Positions 7,438-15,931 of a stretch of DNA of 64,000 nucleotides are shown here, piece by piece. The DNA is taken from assembly GCF_000586555.1 (NCBI RefSeq), contig NZ_AZUC01000058.1, positions 1-64,000 of the forward strand, in the 5' to 3' direction. Each line of letters opens with the position of its first letter. Position 1 is the first letter of the stretch. A program made the translations under genes and the position numbers. This DNA comes from Sporosarcina sp. D27. GTDB taxonomy: Bacteria > Bacillota > Bacilli > Bacillales_A > Planococcaceae. Under the pieces are notes generated by a model. The model did no database searches and was not told the origin of the DNA. It was given only the letters and a program-made list of their open reading frames with translations.

Positions 7438-9032
7438 TGGGACGTTCTATGGCAGGAAGCGGTCGACTGACTAGGTTCATCATCCGACGTGATTTCTTCC
7501 GATTACTTCTTTGGATTATGAGCATTTCCTTTGTAACGTTTTCTGTACCGCTTGCATTACAGGAGTTGTATCCAATGCAGGAGCAGCGGGATGGAATAGC
7601 TGAAACGATGAGAAATCCTGCGATGACGGCGATGGTAGGACCAGGTGATTTGGAAAACTATACAATTGGTGCGATGACGGCACATCAGATGTTGTTGCTC
7701 ACCGCAGTTGCTGTTGCATTGATGAATACCTTGTTAGCTGTCCGTTTTACGAGGTTTGAAGAGGAAGCGGGTATGATGGAAATGGTCCGATCCCTTTCCG
7801 TAGATCGACGTTCTCCACTACTTGCCGCGATGACTGTTTTGTTGGGGATAAATACAGTCCTAGCATTTGTTCTTTGGATAGGTCTCACGTGTTTGGGAAT
7901 AGAGGGTATGGAGAGTTCCGGAGCGTTATTATATGGATTGACTCTTGGAGGAGTGGGTCTCTTTTTTGCTGGAGTTGCAGTAGTTTGTGCGCAGCTGGTA
8001 GAAAGCGCGCGCGGGGCGACGACTCTTGCGATGATTGTTCTGGTAGGTTCGTATGTGATCCAATCGTCAGGGAATGTTACAGAATCGGTAATGATTTGGT
8101 TGTCTCCATTCGGATGGGTAACTTCCGCTCAACCATTTAGTGAAAACAATGGATGGCCGATTGTGTTTTTAGCTGTTAGTAGTGTGGTGTTAGGGAGTAT
8201 AGCTGGTATTTTGCAAGGGAAACGAGACCTCGGTTCAGGATTCATCCACCAGAAGCCGGGTAGGGAACATGCTTCTGCTTTCCTCAAAACTCCACTTGCG
8301 CTCGTGTTGCGGCTGCAACGGACAGGAATTAGCGTTTGGGCAATCGGAATGCTCATCCTTGGACTCTCATATGGTTCCGTCCTTGGTGATTTGGAATCGT
8401 TTTTCGATGGAAACGCATTACTAGCGAATATGCTTACTGGTAACTCAGATAGACCTGTCGCTGAACAGTTTTTACCCATGCTGATGCTCGTCATGGCATT
8501 CATTGCTACCATCCCTGGAATTCTAGCGCTGCACAAATTAGTGGGTGAAGAGAAGAAAGGTCGAGTCGATAGTGTGCTTGGCCGCCGCGTATCGAGGACA
8601 CAACTAATGGGAGGATATGTATTCGTAGCAGTCATGAATGGAGTTGTGATGAATTCTCTTGCAGCAATTGGGTTGTGGCTAGCGGGGAGGAGTGTTATGG
8701 CTGAACCGCTAACGATTGCAACGGTATTCGGGGCGAGCGCTGTCCAACTGCCCGCAATCGCAGTGATGATTGGGGTGAGTTCCTTACTAATCGGTATCGC
8801 ACCACGATGGAGCTCACTTGTCTGGCTGTATATCGTCTATTCGTTTGTCACGTTGTATCTCGGGAGCTTGTTTCAAGTGCCGGATTGGGCAGCAAGACTC
8901 TCCCCATTCGGGTGGGTGTCAGAGTGGCCAAGTGAATCAGTGAATTGGATGGCGGAATGCAGTTTGCTAGGAACAGCTGCAGTGTTAGTTGTCATTGGAT
9001 TGTTCGGTTATCGAAGAAGGGATATCCTGTAG
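7437..9032 (+). CDS. ABC exporter permease, tetronasin-type
   Basis: 531-aa polytopic membrane protein with about twelve hydrophobic segments in two similar halves. Each half begins with a short cytosolic stretch before helix 1 and contains a periplasm-facing loop (FSVPLALQELYPM and FFDGNALLANMLTG). The repeated phrase SPFGWV occurs at the end of both halves (near residues 223 and 492), revealing an internal duplication. This two-half design with a single adjacent ATPase is typical of tetronasin/polyketide exporters. It is the last gene of the TetR-controlled operon. Substrate not predictable from sequence. Confidence 0.82.
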   Translation: MGRSMAGSGRLTRFIIRRDFFRLLLWIMSISFVTFSVPLALQELYPMQEQRDGIAETMRNPAMTAMVGPGDLENYTIGAMTAHQMLLLTAVAVALMNTLLAVRFTRFEEEAGMMEMVRSLSVDRRSPLLAAMTVLLGINTVLAFVLWIGLTCLGIEGMESSGALLYGLTLGGVGLFFAGVAVVCAQLVESARGATTLAMIVLVGSYVIQSSGNVTESVMIWLSPFGWVTSAQPFSENNGWPIVFLAVSSVVLGSIAGILQGKRDLGSGFIHQKPGREHASAFLKTPLALVLRLQRTGISVWAIGMLILGLSYGSVLGDLESFFDGNALLANMLTGNSDRPVAEQFLPMLMLVMAFIATIPGILALHKLVGEEKKGRVDSVLGRRVSRTQLMGGYVFVAVMNGVVMNSLAAIGLWLAGRSVMAEPLTIATVFGASAVQLPAIAVMIGVSSLLIGIAPRWSSLVWLYIVYSFVTLYLGSLFQVPDWAARLSPFGWVSEWPSESVNWMAECSLLGTAAVLVVIGLFGYRRRDIL

Positions 9033-9130
9033 AGGTGAGTTCTAACGAGACTTAAATAAAGGCGAGTAGAATTAAAGGACAGAATAATAGAAAAAACTAA
9101 TGATTTTAATAAAACCCATTGTGTCATTGA

Positions 9131-9159
9131 TGGTCACGTTTCACTAAATCCTGTATAAT
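9131..9159 (+). promoter_or_regulatory. SigA-type promoter of the RsbR-like gene
   Basis: TGGTCA at 9131-9136, 17-bp spacer, TATAAT at 9154-9159; start predicted near 9166, 26 nt before the ATG. Confidence 0.6.
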
Positions 9160-9191
9160 GGCAGTAGGAAATTATTGGGGTGTGATTAGAT

Positions 9192-10007
9192 ATGAAACCA
9201 TTTGATCAATTCATTCACTATATAACGGAACATACAGATGAACTAGCAGCGACCATCGTTGAACGGGTTTGCGAAAAACTACCAGTCGATGTCCCGCAAG
9301 TTGAGCAGCAACAGGCGTTGCTTATGTACAAGGAACTTTGGAAGTCACTAGGAGAATCACTACGAAGCGAGCATCTTGAAATTCCGGAAGCACTTATGAC
9401 ATGGAGTCGTAGCAATGCTGCCATGCAGACAAAAAACGGAGGTAAAATCTCTGTCATTGTCGATCGATATCCTTCCACACGAATTGTATTCTCGGATGTA
9501 CTTGCTGAAATAAGTGAAAAACTGGAGCTTTCATTAAGAGAGTTTGCCCTTGTCAACAAACAAGTAAATGCAATGCTGGATATCAGTCTCAACGAAACGT
9601 ATTATGCATTTGAGAAGCTATCTGAACTTTATCGGAAAAGTACTCAGCAGGAGCTTGCTAAGTTATCGGCACCCATTGTCCCAGTGCAGGATGGCATTGT
9701 CATTATACCGTTTATCGGAGAAATTACTGATGATCGAGCGTTTGCGATTATGAATAATGTCTTGCCTAAAGTTGCGCAAATGGATGTGGAGTGTACGATT
9801 GCCGATTTCTCTGGTCTCGTTTCAGTGGATGAACTAGTAATCCGATCACTTCATCAAATTGAAGACGCACTCAGTCTGATGGGGATTCTTGTCATTACGA
9901 CGGGACTTAGACCCGAACTTGCACAGAAGATTGTTAATTCAGGTATGGATTTTGCGGGAACAAAGCATTATGCAACCGTTAAACAAGCATTAGAAAGTTT
10001 GTTGTGA
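9192..10007 (+). CDS. RsbR-like STAS-domain protein
   Basis: 271 aa. An N-terminal helical sensor-like region (about residues 1-145) is joined to a C-terminal STAS domain (about 155-271), the design of RsbR paralogues that build the stressosome and hold RsbT until stress. STAS landmarks are PFIGEITDDRAF, CTIADFSGLVSVDELV and TTGLRPELAQKIVNSG. Where RsbR proteins, as recalled, read DITGV..VDT and AQT, this protein has DFSGL, VDE and AQK, so phosphorylation behaviour may differ. No rsbS, rsbT or sigB gene lies beside it. ATG 9192 follows TGGGGTGT. A monocistronic unit with its own promoter and terminator. Confidence 0.82.
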   Translation: MKPFDQFIHYITEHTDELAATIVERVCEKLPVDVPQVEQQQALLMYKELWKSLGESLRSEHLEIPEALMTWSRSNAAMQTKNGGKISVIVDRYPSTRIVFSDVLAEISEKLELSLREFALVNKQVNAMLDISLNETYYAFEKLSELYRKSTQQELAKLSAPIVPVQDGIVIIPFIGEITDDRAFAIMNNVLPKVAQMDVECTIADFSGLVSVDELVIRSLHQIEDALSLMGILVITTGLRPELAQKIVNSGMDFAGTKHYATVKQALESLL

Positions 10008-10027
10008 AGTTATAAATCTAAGAAAAA

Positions 10028-10058
10028 GCGGGCTCTATCGTTTTAGAGTCCGTTTTTT
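10028..10058 (+). terminator. Terminator of the RsbR-like gene
   Basis: CGGGCTCTA/TAGAGTCCG stem (one wobble pair) followed by TTTTTTT at 10053-10059. Confidence 0.85.
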
Positions 10059-10103
10059 TGTGTGGAATTTCGGTACTTTCGTAGGCGTGTCGTAAGATAT
10101 AGA

Positions 10104-10133
10104 AAAACCAGCCGGATGATAACGGCTGGTTTG
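10104..10133 (-). terminator. Terminator of the SHOCT protein gene
   Basis: AAACCAGCCG/CGGCTGGTTT, 10-bp stem; on the minus strand it is followed by TTTTTCT. Confidence 0.8.
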
Positions 10134-10150
10134 CTTTATAGAAATCCGAT

Positions 10151-10459
10151 TTAGGATTGTATGTAGGTGTTCTTTTTGCTGCAAGATAGAAGTCTATTTT
10201 GAACAGAGAGTTCGTCTTCAGTAAGCAGACCAGATTCCCGTAAGTCCTTGAGCCGCTTCAGTTCACTTGCTAAAAACTCTTGGCGAGAGGAATGTTGGTT
10301 ACTGTTCGGTTGTTCAAATTGTTTCGACTGTTTTTTTATGAAGACAAAACCTGAATAAAGTGCGCAGCACGAAAGAAGCAATACGATTCCTATACTTATT
10401 GACTTAGTAAATCCCCAAGTGACTAGCAGGACGAAAATACCGAGAACAGACCAGCTCAT
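10151..10459 (-). CDS. Small membrane protein with C-terminal SHOCT domain
   Basis: 102 aa. Two N-terminal membrane segments (about residues 2-18 and 21-41) are followed by a polar linker and a SHOCT (short C-terminal) motif, ELKRLKDLRESGLLTEDEL, near residues 66-84. SHOCT domains mediate protein-protein or nucleic acid contacts and usually occur at the end of unrelated membrane proteins; no specific role can be given. The start has TGGAGG about 10 nt upstream. Convergent with the RsbR-like gene and divergent from the SLH protein. Confidence 0.7.
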   Translation of the reverse strand: MSWSVLGIFVLLVTWGFTKSISIGIVLLLSCCALYSGFVFIKKQSKQFEQPNSNQHSSRQEFLASELKRLKDLRESGLLTEDELSVQNRLLSCSKKNTYIQS

Positions 10460-10774
10460 CTAGTTCAACCTCCACTGCATGATAAGACTATCTTATCTAG
10501 AAAATGAAAAAAAGTATACAGTACAAAGGAATCATATCCGCTTGTTCTGTAGGTTTTATTCAGCTTTCAAAAGGCATGATAGTATTAGAAAATGTGCGTT
10601 GTAAGAAACAGAGACAATAATAGGTTGCTTTCTAGTATGAAAACTGATTGTCTAGGACTATCTGGATTGTCGAAGCTGGAATTTAATAATAAACTCATTC
10701 GCCAAAGGGCTCAATAAGCTCTCGAGTGAGAGTGATCCGAGCACATAATTGACTCTCTTCGCTTTCATTCAACT

Positions 10775-10803
10775 CCGTCAAATAATTATTCAAATTGTAT
10801 AAT
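10775..10803 (+). promoter_or_regulatory. Promoter of the SLH-SGNH gene
   Basis: TATAAT at 10798-10803 with a weak CCGTCA 17 bp upstream. The gap 10460-10774 otherwise shows no gene, repeat or hairpin that I could support. Confidence 0.45.
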
Positions 10804-10859
10804 TTTAGTCGATATAAACAATAACTTAGGCATAGCTGATTACAACAGGGGGCAACGAA

Positions 10860-12173
10860 TTGAAGAGAGATAAGAAAATCTATCAGAAGTGGGCATTACT
10901 AATTGTATTGATGATCACGATATCATTCATATCGCCGGTGATGGCGGAGGCGGATGGCTTTCGGGATGTCTCGCCTGCTTACGAAGAATCCGTGAATTAC
11001 TTAACGAGCAAGAATTATACAAATGGAATTTCGCCGACACTTTTTGGTACAGGGCAACCGATTACTCGAGGAAGTGCAGCGGTGATATTGGCAAATGCAC
11101 TGGAGTTGCCGATGAATCCCTCTGCCATTCGGGAATTTTCTGACGTTCCTGCACGTGCTAATCAGGCAGTGAGTGCTTTGAAATATGCAGGAATTATCCG
11201 AGGGAAGAGCGATAATTATTTCGGATTCACAGAGCCTATTAAACGAGGCGAGATGGCGCTTATGTTAAGCCATACGAAGGCTTATGCATTGCAAGGCGAT
11301 GTTTCAAGCGTTTCGTTTCGTGATGTCAACAGTCGTTATATAAACGCGGTTGCGGGATTGGTTTCCAACGGGATAACTAGAGGGAAGTCAGAAACGCAGT
11401 TTGGCACAGACGATTTTCTGAAGCGCGGTGAGTTTGCGGTATTCGTGTACCGTGCTGAGATGGATAAAATAACAAAGTCCATGCCTGAGTCTTACGGTCA
11501 ACTTGCAAACAAGTTAAAAAGCGAAAACGTGAAGTCCATCAAATTGATCGGCGATAGTATTACCGCTGGAGCTGGAGGAGATGGGTATAAGATACCTATA
11601 GATGGACGCGTGATTTTACAAGACGGGAAATCGACGTATCGTGAATCGGACCATGACGCGGATACGTGGGCAAATCGGTTCCGCACGTATGCTACAAAGA
11701 CGGAATTTGGATCGATAGATTTCTTCAATGCAGGCATTAGTGGAAAGACGGCGAAATGGTCGTTGGAGCGCGTAGATAAACTCGTTTCATCCAAAGAAGA
11801 TGTTGTGTTCGTCATGTTGGGTACGAACGACCGTCTTATTGGAGACCTCGATCAGTATGAGCAAACGATTCGCAAGTTGCTAAGCGAGGTGGAGAATCGG
11901 TCGGAGCTCATGGTTGTCATGGCACCGCCACCCTCTACAAACGAAATCGCAAACTATCAGTTCTCACCGGACAGTATCAACAACTTGTTGAAGCGAATTA
12001 GCAGTGAAAATGGGTATCTGTTTGTGTCGCATTACGATGCTTTGAATGCATATCTAGCTCAGCACCCTAACAAATCATATGAAGATTTGATGGAACCAGA
12101 TAGTCCACATCCAACGAGCGCAGGGTATGCCGTGATGTGGGAAGCAATACAAGAAAAATTACAATTAAAATAA
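10860..12173 (+). CDS. Secreted S-layer-homology protein with SGNH/GDSL hydrolase domain
   Basis: 437 aa. A signal peptide ends at about residue 29 (SPVMA-EA). Three SLH domains follow (about 33-80, 94-140, 150-195), each with the FxDV start and R-G/R-x-E-F/M end, anchoring the protein to pyruvylated cell-wall polymer. The C-terminal half is an SGNH hydrolase: block I GDSIT near residue 227, an asparagine in FNAGISG, LGTNDR, and the catalytic D-x-x-H in DSPHPTS near the end. It is likely a surface esterase or deacylase acting on cell wall or extracellular carbohydrate esters; the substrate is unknown. TTG 10860 is used as start, with AGGGGG 7 nt upstream. Confidence 0.88.
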   Translation: MKRDKKIYQKWALLIVLMITISFISPVMAEADGFRDVSPAYEESVNYLTSKNYTNGISPTLFGTGQPITRGSAAVILANALELPMNPSAIREFSDVPARANQAVSALKYAGIIRGKSDNYFGFTEPIKRGEMALMLSHTKAYALQGDVSSVSFRDVNSRYINAVAGLVSNGITRGKSETQFGTDDFLKRGEFAVFVYRAEMDKITKSMPESYGQLANKLKSENVKSIKLIGDSITAGAGGDGYKIPIDGRVILQDGKSTYRESDHDADTWANRFRTYATKTEFGSIDFFNAGISGKTAKWSLERVDKLVSSKEDVVFVMLGTNDRLIGDLDQYEQTIRKLLSEVENRSELMVVMAPPPSTNEIANYQFSPDSINNLLKRISSENGYLFVSHYDALNAYLAQHPNKSYEDLMEPDSPHPTSAGYAVMWEAIQEKLQLK

Positions 12174-12180
12174 AGACAAG

Positions 12181-12212
12181 TAACCCCCTTCGAGATTTCT
12201 GGAAGGGGGTTA
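12181..12212 (+). terminator. Terminator of the SLH-SGNH gene
   Basis: TAACCCCCTTC/GAAGGGGGTTA 11-bp stem; the T tract is weak (TTAAATTG). Confidence 0.7.
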
Positions 12213-12240
12213 AATTGTGCTATGTTGAACGGCAATTTTA

Positions 12241-12266
12241 AAAGCCACCCTTTAAAAGGGTGACTT
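12241..12266 (-). terminator. Terminator of the nanE operon
   Basis: On the minus strand AGTCACCCTT/AAGGGTGGCT with a 3-nt loop, followed by TTTTAAAATT. Confidence 0.75.
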
Positions 12267-12275
12267 TTTAGCGAA

Positions 12276-12962
12276 TCAAGAATCTGCACGAGCGTTTTGC
12301 AATTCATTGACAAACGTTCGGGTTATGTCACGGGGGCGTGTAATCGCACCGCCGACAACCGCAGCGTATACACCAAGTTCAAACACGCGCTTCAGCATGT
12401 CGGGTGTCGCGATGTTGCCTTCTGCAATCACTGGCGCAGACACTGCATTCAACACTTCCTTCAAGAATGCGAAATCATTGTTATACACTTTCTGACCTGT
12501 CGTGTTGGCGGTGTAACCATGTAACGTCGTCCCGATATAGTCGAAGCCGAGCTGATCCGCATGAACCGCTTCTTCTACGGTTGCAATGTCTGCCATGAGC
12601 TCGACATTCGGTGAAGTTGCGCGTACATAGTCAACTAATTCCTTGAGGGACTCTGCAGGACGCGATGCAAGAGTGGCATCCATTGCAATCACTTCGCAAC
12701 CGCTCGCAAGCAATTCATCCACCTCAACACGGGTTGCTGTAATATAGACATCGGATTTTGGATAGTTCCGTTTCACAATCCCAATTACAGGCAGTGAAAC
12801 TTCTTGCTTAATCGCTAAAATATCTTCTTTCGAATTGGCGCGAATCCCTTTTGCTCCACCTTGAAACGCAGCGAGTGCGAGTTTACTCATGATGAAAGAT
12901 GAGTGTAACGGTTCGTCTTCAAGTGCCTGGCAGGAAACGATCAAGTCCGATGGTAAATGCAT
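12276..12962 (-). CDS. nanE: N-acetylmannosamine-6-phosphate 2-epimerase
   Basis: 228-aa TIM-barrel enzyme that converts ManNAc-6-phosphate to GlcNAc-6-phosphate in sialic acid and amino-sugar catabolism. Family signatures are [13 protein letters not shown] near residue 32, [46 protein letters not shown] and PVIAEGNI. The length is typical. ATG 12962 has AAGGAGG at 12968-12974, which overlaps the end of the PTS gene, so the pair forms one transcript. nagA and nagB, needed for the following steps, are not in this window. Confidence 0.93.
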   Translation of the reverse strand: MHLPSDLIVSCQALEDEPLHSSFIMSKLALAAFQGGAKGIRANSKEDILAIKQEVSLPVIGIVKRNYPKSDVYITATRVEVDELLASGCEVIAMDATLASRPAESLKELVDYVRATSPNVELMADIATVEEAVHADQLGFDYIGTTLHGYTANTTGQKVYNNDFAFLKEVLNAVSAPVIAEGNIATPDMLKRVFELGVYAAVVGGAITRPRDITRTFVNELQNARADS

Positions 12963-12974
12963 GAGATTTCCTCC

Positions 12975-14525
12975 TTATTGCTCTAAAATTTCTTCCACTT
13001 CGTTCTTCACGACAGAAACTTGAGGACCATATACGACTTGGACTCCAGTACCGTTCATGATGATCCCTTTGCTGCCTGTCGATGGGAAAACCTCTTTCTT
13101 CACGAGATCAGGATCTTTCACTGTAACCCGTAGCCGAGTCGCGCAATTATCGAGGTCTAGAATGTTACCTTTTCCTCCGAGGGCATCGATGATTGTATGT
13201 GAGCGGCTTACTTGAGGATCGATAGACGATTGACCATCAGCTGGTTCAACGGCTTTTTCATCTTCACGACCAGGTGTTTTAAAGTTGAACTTGCGAATCA
13301 TGAACTTGAATGTGAAGTAGTACAGGAAGAACCAAACGATCCCGATTGGAATGACATACATCCAATTCGTCTTGGCCTCACCCTGCAAGACTCCGAAGAG
13401 CATGAAGTCGATAAAACCACCAGAGAATGTCTGACCGATTGTAATATTGAAAATGTCTGCCAACATGAATGCCAGTCCGTCAAATACGGCGTGGACCACG
13501 TATAGGGCAGGTGCAATGAATAAGAACGAGAACTCAAGTGGCTCTGTAATTCCTGTCAAGAAAGACGTCAATGCTGCAGAAAGCATGAGACCGCCCACAA
13601 CCTTTTTGTGCTCAGGCTTCGCTGTGTGATAAATCGCAAGCGCTGCGCCGAGAAGACCGAACATCATTGTAATGAAACGACCGGACATGAAGCGGGATGT
13701 GCCTTCAAAGAATCGTTCGGTAGTCGGGTCACTTAGTTGTGCAAAGAAAATGTTTTGCGTTCCTTGGACGAGTTGACCTCCGATTTCTAGTGAACCGCCA
13801 AGGCCTGTTTGCCAAAATGGTAAGTAGAAAATATGGTGCAATCCGAAAGGTCCGAGCATACGTAGGATGAATCCATACAAGAACGTTCCAATGACACCTG
13901 TCGCATTGACCAAATTACCAGCTTCTGCAATTAGGTTTTGGAACAGTGGCCATACGAGATACATGATTGCTCCGAGTATGATAGCTGAAAATGCCGTTAC
14001 GATAGGTATGAAGCGGGAGCCTCCGAAAAATCCTAAATACTGAGGCAACTCGATTTTGTTGAATCGATTGTGCAACATGCCAGCCATGATTCCGACAACG
14101 ATACCACCGAATACACCCATCTCGAGCGTTTGAATGCCTAACGCAGTTCCTTGTCCGACAGCAGATAGATTGTCGACAGCGAGTGAATCGGTAATGATCA
14201 AGATTGCGTTAATGGTCGCGTTCATGACTAAGTAACCGACAAGTGCTGCGAGTGCGGCTGTCCCTTTATCGGATCGGGCTAGACCGATTGCAATCCCGAC
14301 CGCAAAGATGATAGGGAGATTGGCGAATACAATACTTCCCGCGCTACTCATTATGGTAAATAGTGCTTGTAAGAAGTTCTGATCTAAAATCGGATAAGAA
14401 CTGATTGTATTTGGATTGGATAACGCGCCCCCGATTCCGAGCAGCAAACCAGCAGCAGGTAAGATGGCGATTGGCAACATGAAGGATTTACCGAACTGTT
14501 GCGCTTTACCGAAAAAGTTTTTCAT
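12975..14525 (-). CDS. PTS transporter EIIBC, glucose/N-acetylglucosamine family
   Basis: 516 aa. The EIIC membrane domain (about residues 1-400) has ten or so helices with the family strings MLPIAILPAAGLLLGIGGAL, GPFGLHHIFYLPFW and FLTGITEPLEFSFLF. A linker leads to EIIB, where the phosphorylated cysteine is C461 in LDNCATRLR. No EIIA domain is present, so phosphate must come from a separate EIIA. Being cotranscribed with nanE and opposed by an RpiR-type regulator suggests ManNAc or a related amino sugar as substrate; GlcNAc or glucose remain possible. The frame extends to 14606, but ATG 14525 has GGAGG 10 nt upstream and lies downstream of the promoter. Confidence 0.9.
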   Translation of the reverse strand: MKNFFGKAQQFGKSFMLPIAILPAAGLLLGIGGALSNPNTISSYPILDQNFLQALFTIMSSAGSIVFANLPIIFAVGIAIGLARSDKGTAALAALVGYLVMNATINAILIITDSLAVDNLSAVGQGTALGIQTLEMGVFGGIVVGIMAGMLHNRFNKIELPQYLGFFGGSRFIPIVTAFSAIILGAIMYLVWPLFQNLIAEAGNLVNATGVIGTFLYGFILRMLGPFGLHHIFYLPFWQTGLGGSLEIGGQLVQGTQNIFFAQLSDPTTERFFEGTSRFMSGRFITMMFGLLGAALAIYHTAKPEHKKVVGGLMLSAALTSFLTGITEPLEFSFLFIAPALYVVHAVFDGLAFMLADIFNITIGQTFSGGFIDFMLFGVLQGEAKTNWMYVIPIGIVWFFLYYFTFKFMIRKFNFKTPGREDEKAVEPADGQSSIDPQVSRSHTIIDALGGKGNILDLDNCATRLRVTVKDPDLVKKEVFPSTGSKGIIMNGTGVQVVYGPQVSVVKNEVEEILEQ

Positions 14526-14556
14526 TAAAACTATACCTCCTGGAAATATTTTTAAT

Positions 14557-14585
14557 AGAATAGCAAACGCTTTCACTATTGTCAA
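14557..14585 (-). promoter_or_regulatory. SigA promoter of the PTS-nanE operon with internal cre site
   Basis: On the minus strand TTGACA (14580-14585), 17-bp spacer, TATTCT (14557-14562). The spacer contains TGAAAGCGTTTGCT (14562-14575), a full match to the CcpA cre consensus TGWAARCGYTWNCW. CcpA bound here would block the polymerase, so glucose repression is predicted. Confidence 0.85.
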
Positions 14586-14673
14586 TGTAGGAAACTGTAT
14601 TTTCAAAGAGGTGTTAGCGGTTTTAGGCTATGCTATGATGAAAGAAACACCAAAATGTGAAAGGATTTGGCCT

Positions 14674-15468
14674 ATGGACTTTGAAAATCGACTGCAAAAG
14701 CACAGCGCAGAGTTCACCGAGAACGATCGTAAAATTGCAGAACACTTGCTAGGTGAAAAAAATATCGCACAGAAATCGATTACTGATCTGGCTGAAGAAA
14801 TCGATGTGTCGCCTTCTAGTATCACCCGTTTTTGCAAAAAAATTCGGTTTGCGAGCTTCCAGCAAATGAAGTACGCTTTGCTTGCGACTTACACCAAAAA
14901 ACGTTCAAATGACGAAGAAGTGGAACGCGTAGCAAATTATTATCAGTCCATTATTTCGTCTACCCAACAATTCATGGACACAGAACAAACGGAGCGAATT
15001 GCAAATGACCTGATTAGTGCAAAGCGTGTGTTGTTTTGTGGCATCGGCAATTCAGGTTTGATAGCAATGGAATTCAATAGCCGCATCGAACGTATGGGAA
15101 TCGATTCAGCAGCAGTCACTGATGCTCATGCAATGGTTATGAAAAGTGCGCTTTTAAGAGAAGACGATGTATTCATGTGTTTTTCATACACAGGTAAAAC
15201 TCAAAGTGTGTTGGACGCTACGGAACAGGCAAAAGATTGCGGAGCGCGGGTCATTGTCATTACAACAAATGATGCAGCTGAGTTGACTGCGCTTGCCGAT
15301 GAGAGCGTACTAATCTCTTCTCACATCTTCTTGGATGATGAAAAGTTCATTAACACTCAAATTTCCAGCTTGTTTTACTTGGATGTGCTGACATATCGAT
15401 TGTTGGAAGATCAGATCCTTATGAAGAGTCGTCGAAAAACACTAGATGCGCTTAATCGCTTTGGATAA
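14674..15468 (+). CDS. MurR/RpiR-family regulator with SIS domain
   Basis: 264 aa. The N-terminal HTH_6 domain (about 1-76) includes KSITDLAEEIDVSPSSITRF; the C-terminal SIS sugar-phosphate binding domain (about 110-245) includes VLFCGIGNSGLIAMEF and FMCFSYTGKT. Such regulators sense sugar phosphates and control neighbouring transport and catabolic genes. It is divergent from PTS-nanE and probably controls it, with ManNAc-6-P or GlcNAc-6-P as plausible effector. The frame is open further upstream, but ATG 14674 with AAAGGA 8 nt before it gives the usual RpiR N-terminus (MDFENRLQ). Confidence 0.9.
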   Translation: MDFENRLQKHSAEFTENDRKIAEHLLGEKNIAQKSITDLAEEIDVSPSSITRFCKKIRFASFQQMKYALLATYTKKRSNDEEVERVANYYQSIISSTQQFMDTEQTERIANDLISAKRVLFCGIGNSGLIAMEFNSRIERMGIDSAAVTDAHAMVMKSALLREDDVFMCFSYTGKTQSVLDATEQAKDCGARVIVITTNDAAELTALADESVLISSHIFLDDEKFINTQISSLFYLDVLTYRLLEDQILMKSRRKTLDALNRFG

Positions 15469-15547
15469 ATGAAACAAATAAGCTGTGTTCTATAGAGACA
15501 AGAGAAGAAAGACACGATTGAAAAAAAAGCTAAATTATCCCTTCCCC

Positions 15548-15579
15548 CATTTGCCTACAGTTGGCAAGTGGTTTTTTTC
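15548..15579 (+). terminator. Terminator of the RpiR-type gene
   Basis: CATTTGCC/GGCAAGTG 8-bp stem (one wobble), 7-nt loop, then GTTTTTTT. Confidence 0.8.
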
Positions 15580-15833
15580 GTTATAACAAATTATATTCTC
15601 ATGGCGGGCATGAAAATTCATCAGTTTAAATGAGAGAAATAGGTCTCGTTTTAATAGACAACTCATTCATAAGAGGAGTTGAATTCGTGTATAGTTGGAT
15701 TTTTATTCATATATAGGTATAGTTAGATTCGTTTAAATTAATAATAATTCCGCATTGACTACCTTTGTGTACTGTAGTAACGTATATAAAATCAATCGTT
15801 AGTCTGGTTGGAAAGTAGATTCTTATAACTGTT
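15580..15833. other. AT-rich intergenic stretch before the YfcC gene
   Basis: No gene, repeat or clear hairpin seen. A TTGACT near 15755 has no matching -10 at good spacing, so the promoter for the downstream operon could not be fixed. Confidence 0.4.
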
Positions 15834-15851
15834 TATGCATACGTATACATA
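15834..15851 (+). promoter_or_regulatory. ARG-box-like palindrome (AhrC/ArgR operator candidate)
   Basis: TATGCATACGTATACATA fits TNTGNATWWWWATNCANA except for the two central bases (CG), and is a near-perfect palindrome. It lies 81 bp before the YfcC-type transporter. ArgR/AhrC control of this operon is an inference from the match. Confidence 0.5.
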
Positions 15852-15931
15852 TGTTAGGAGAATGGCCATTTGCGTGTTGTTACGTAGGTGCCTGCTTAGC
15901 AATTAAATAGAATGCAACAGGGGGGAAATGG

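Noticed and set aside
14526-14606. Longer N-terminus for the PTS protein
   Set aside because: The extra codons include the -10 and cre and lie upstream of the predicted transcript start; the Shine-Dalgarno fits ATG 14525.
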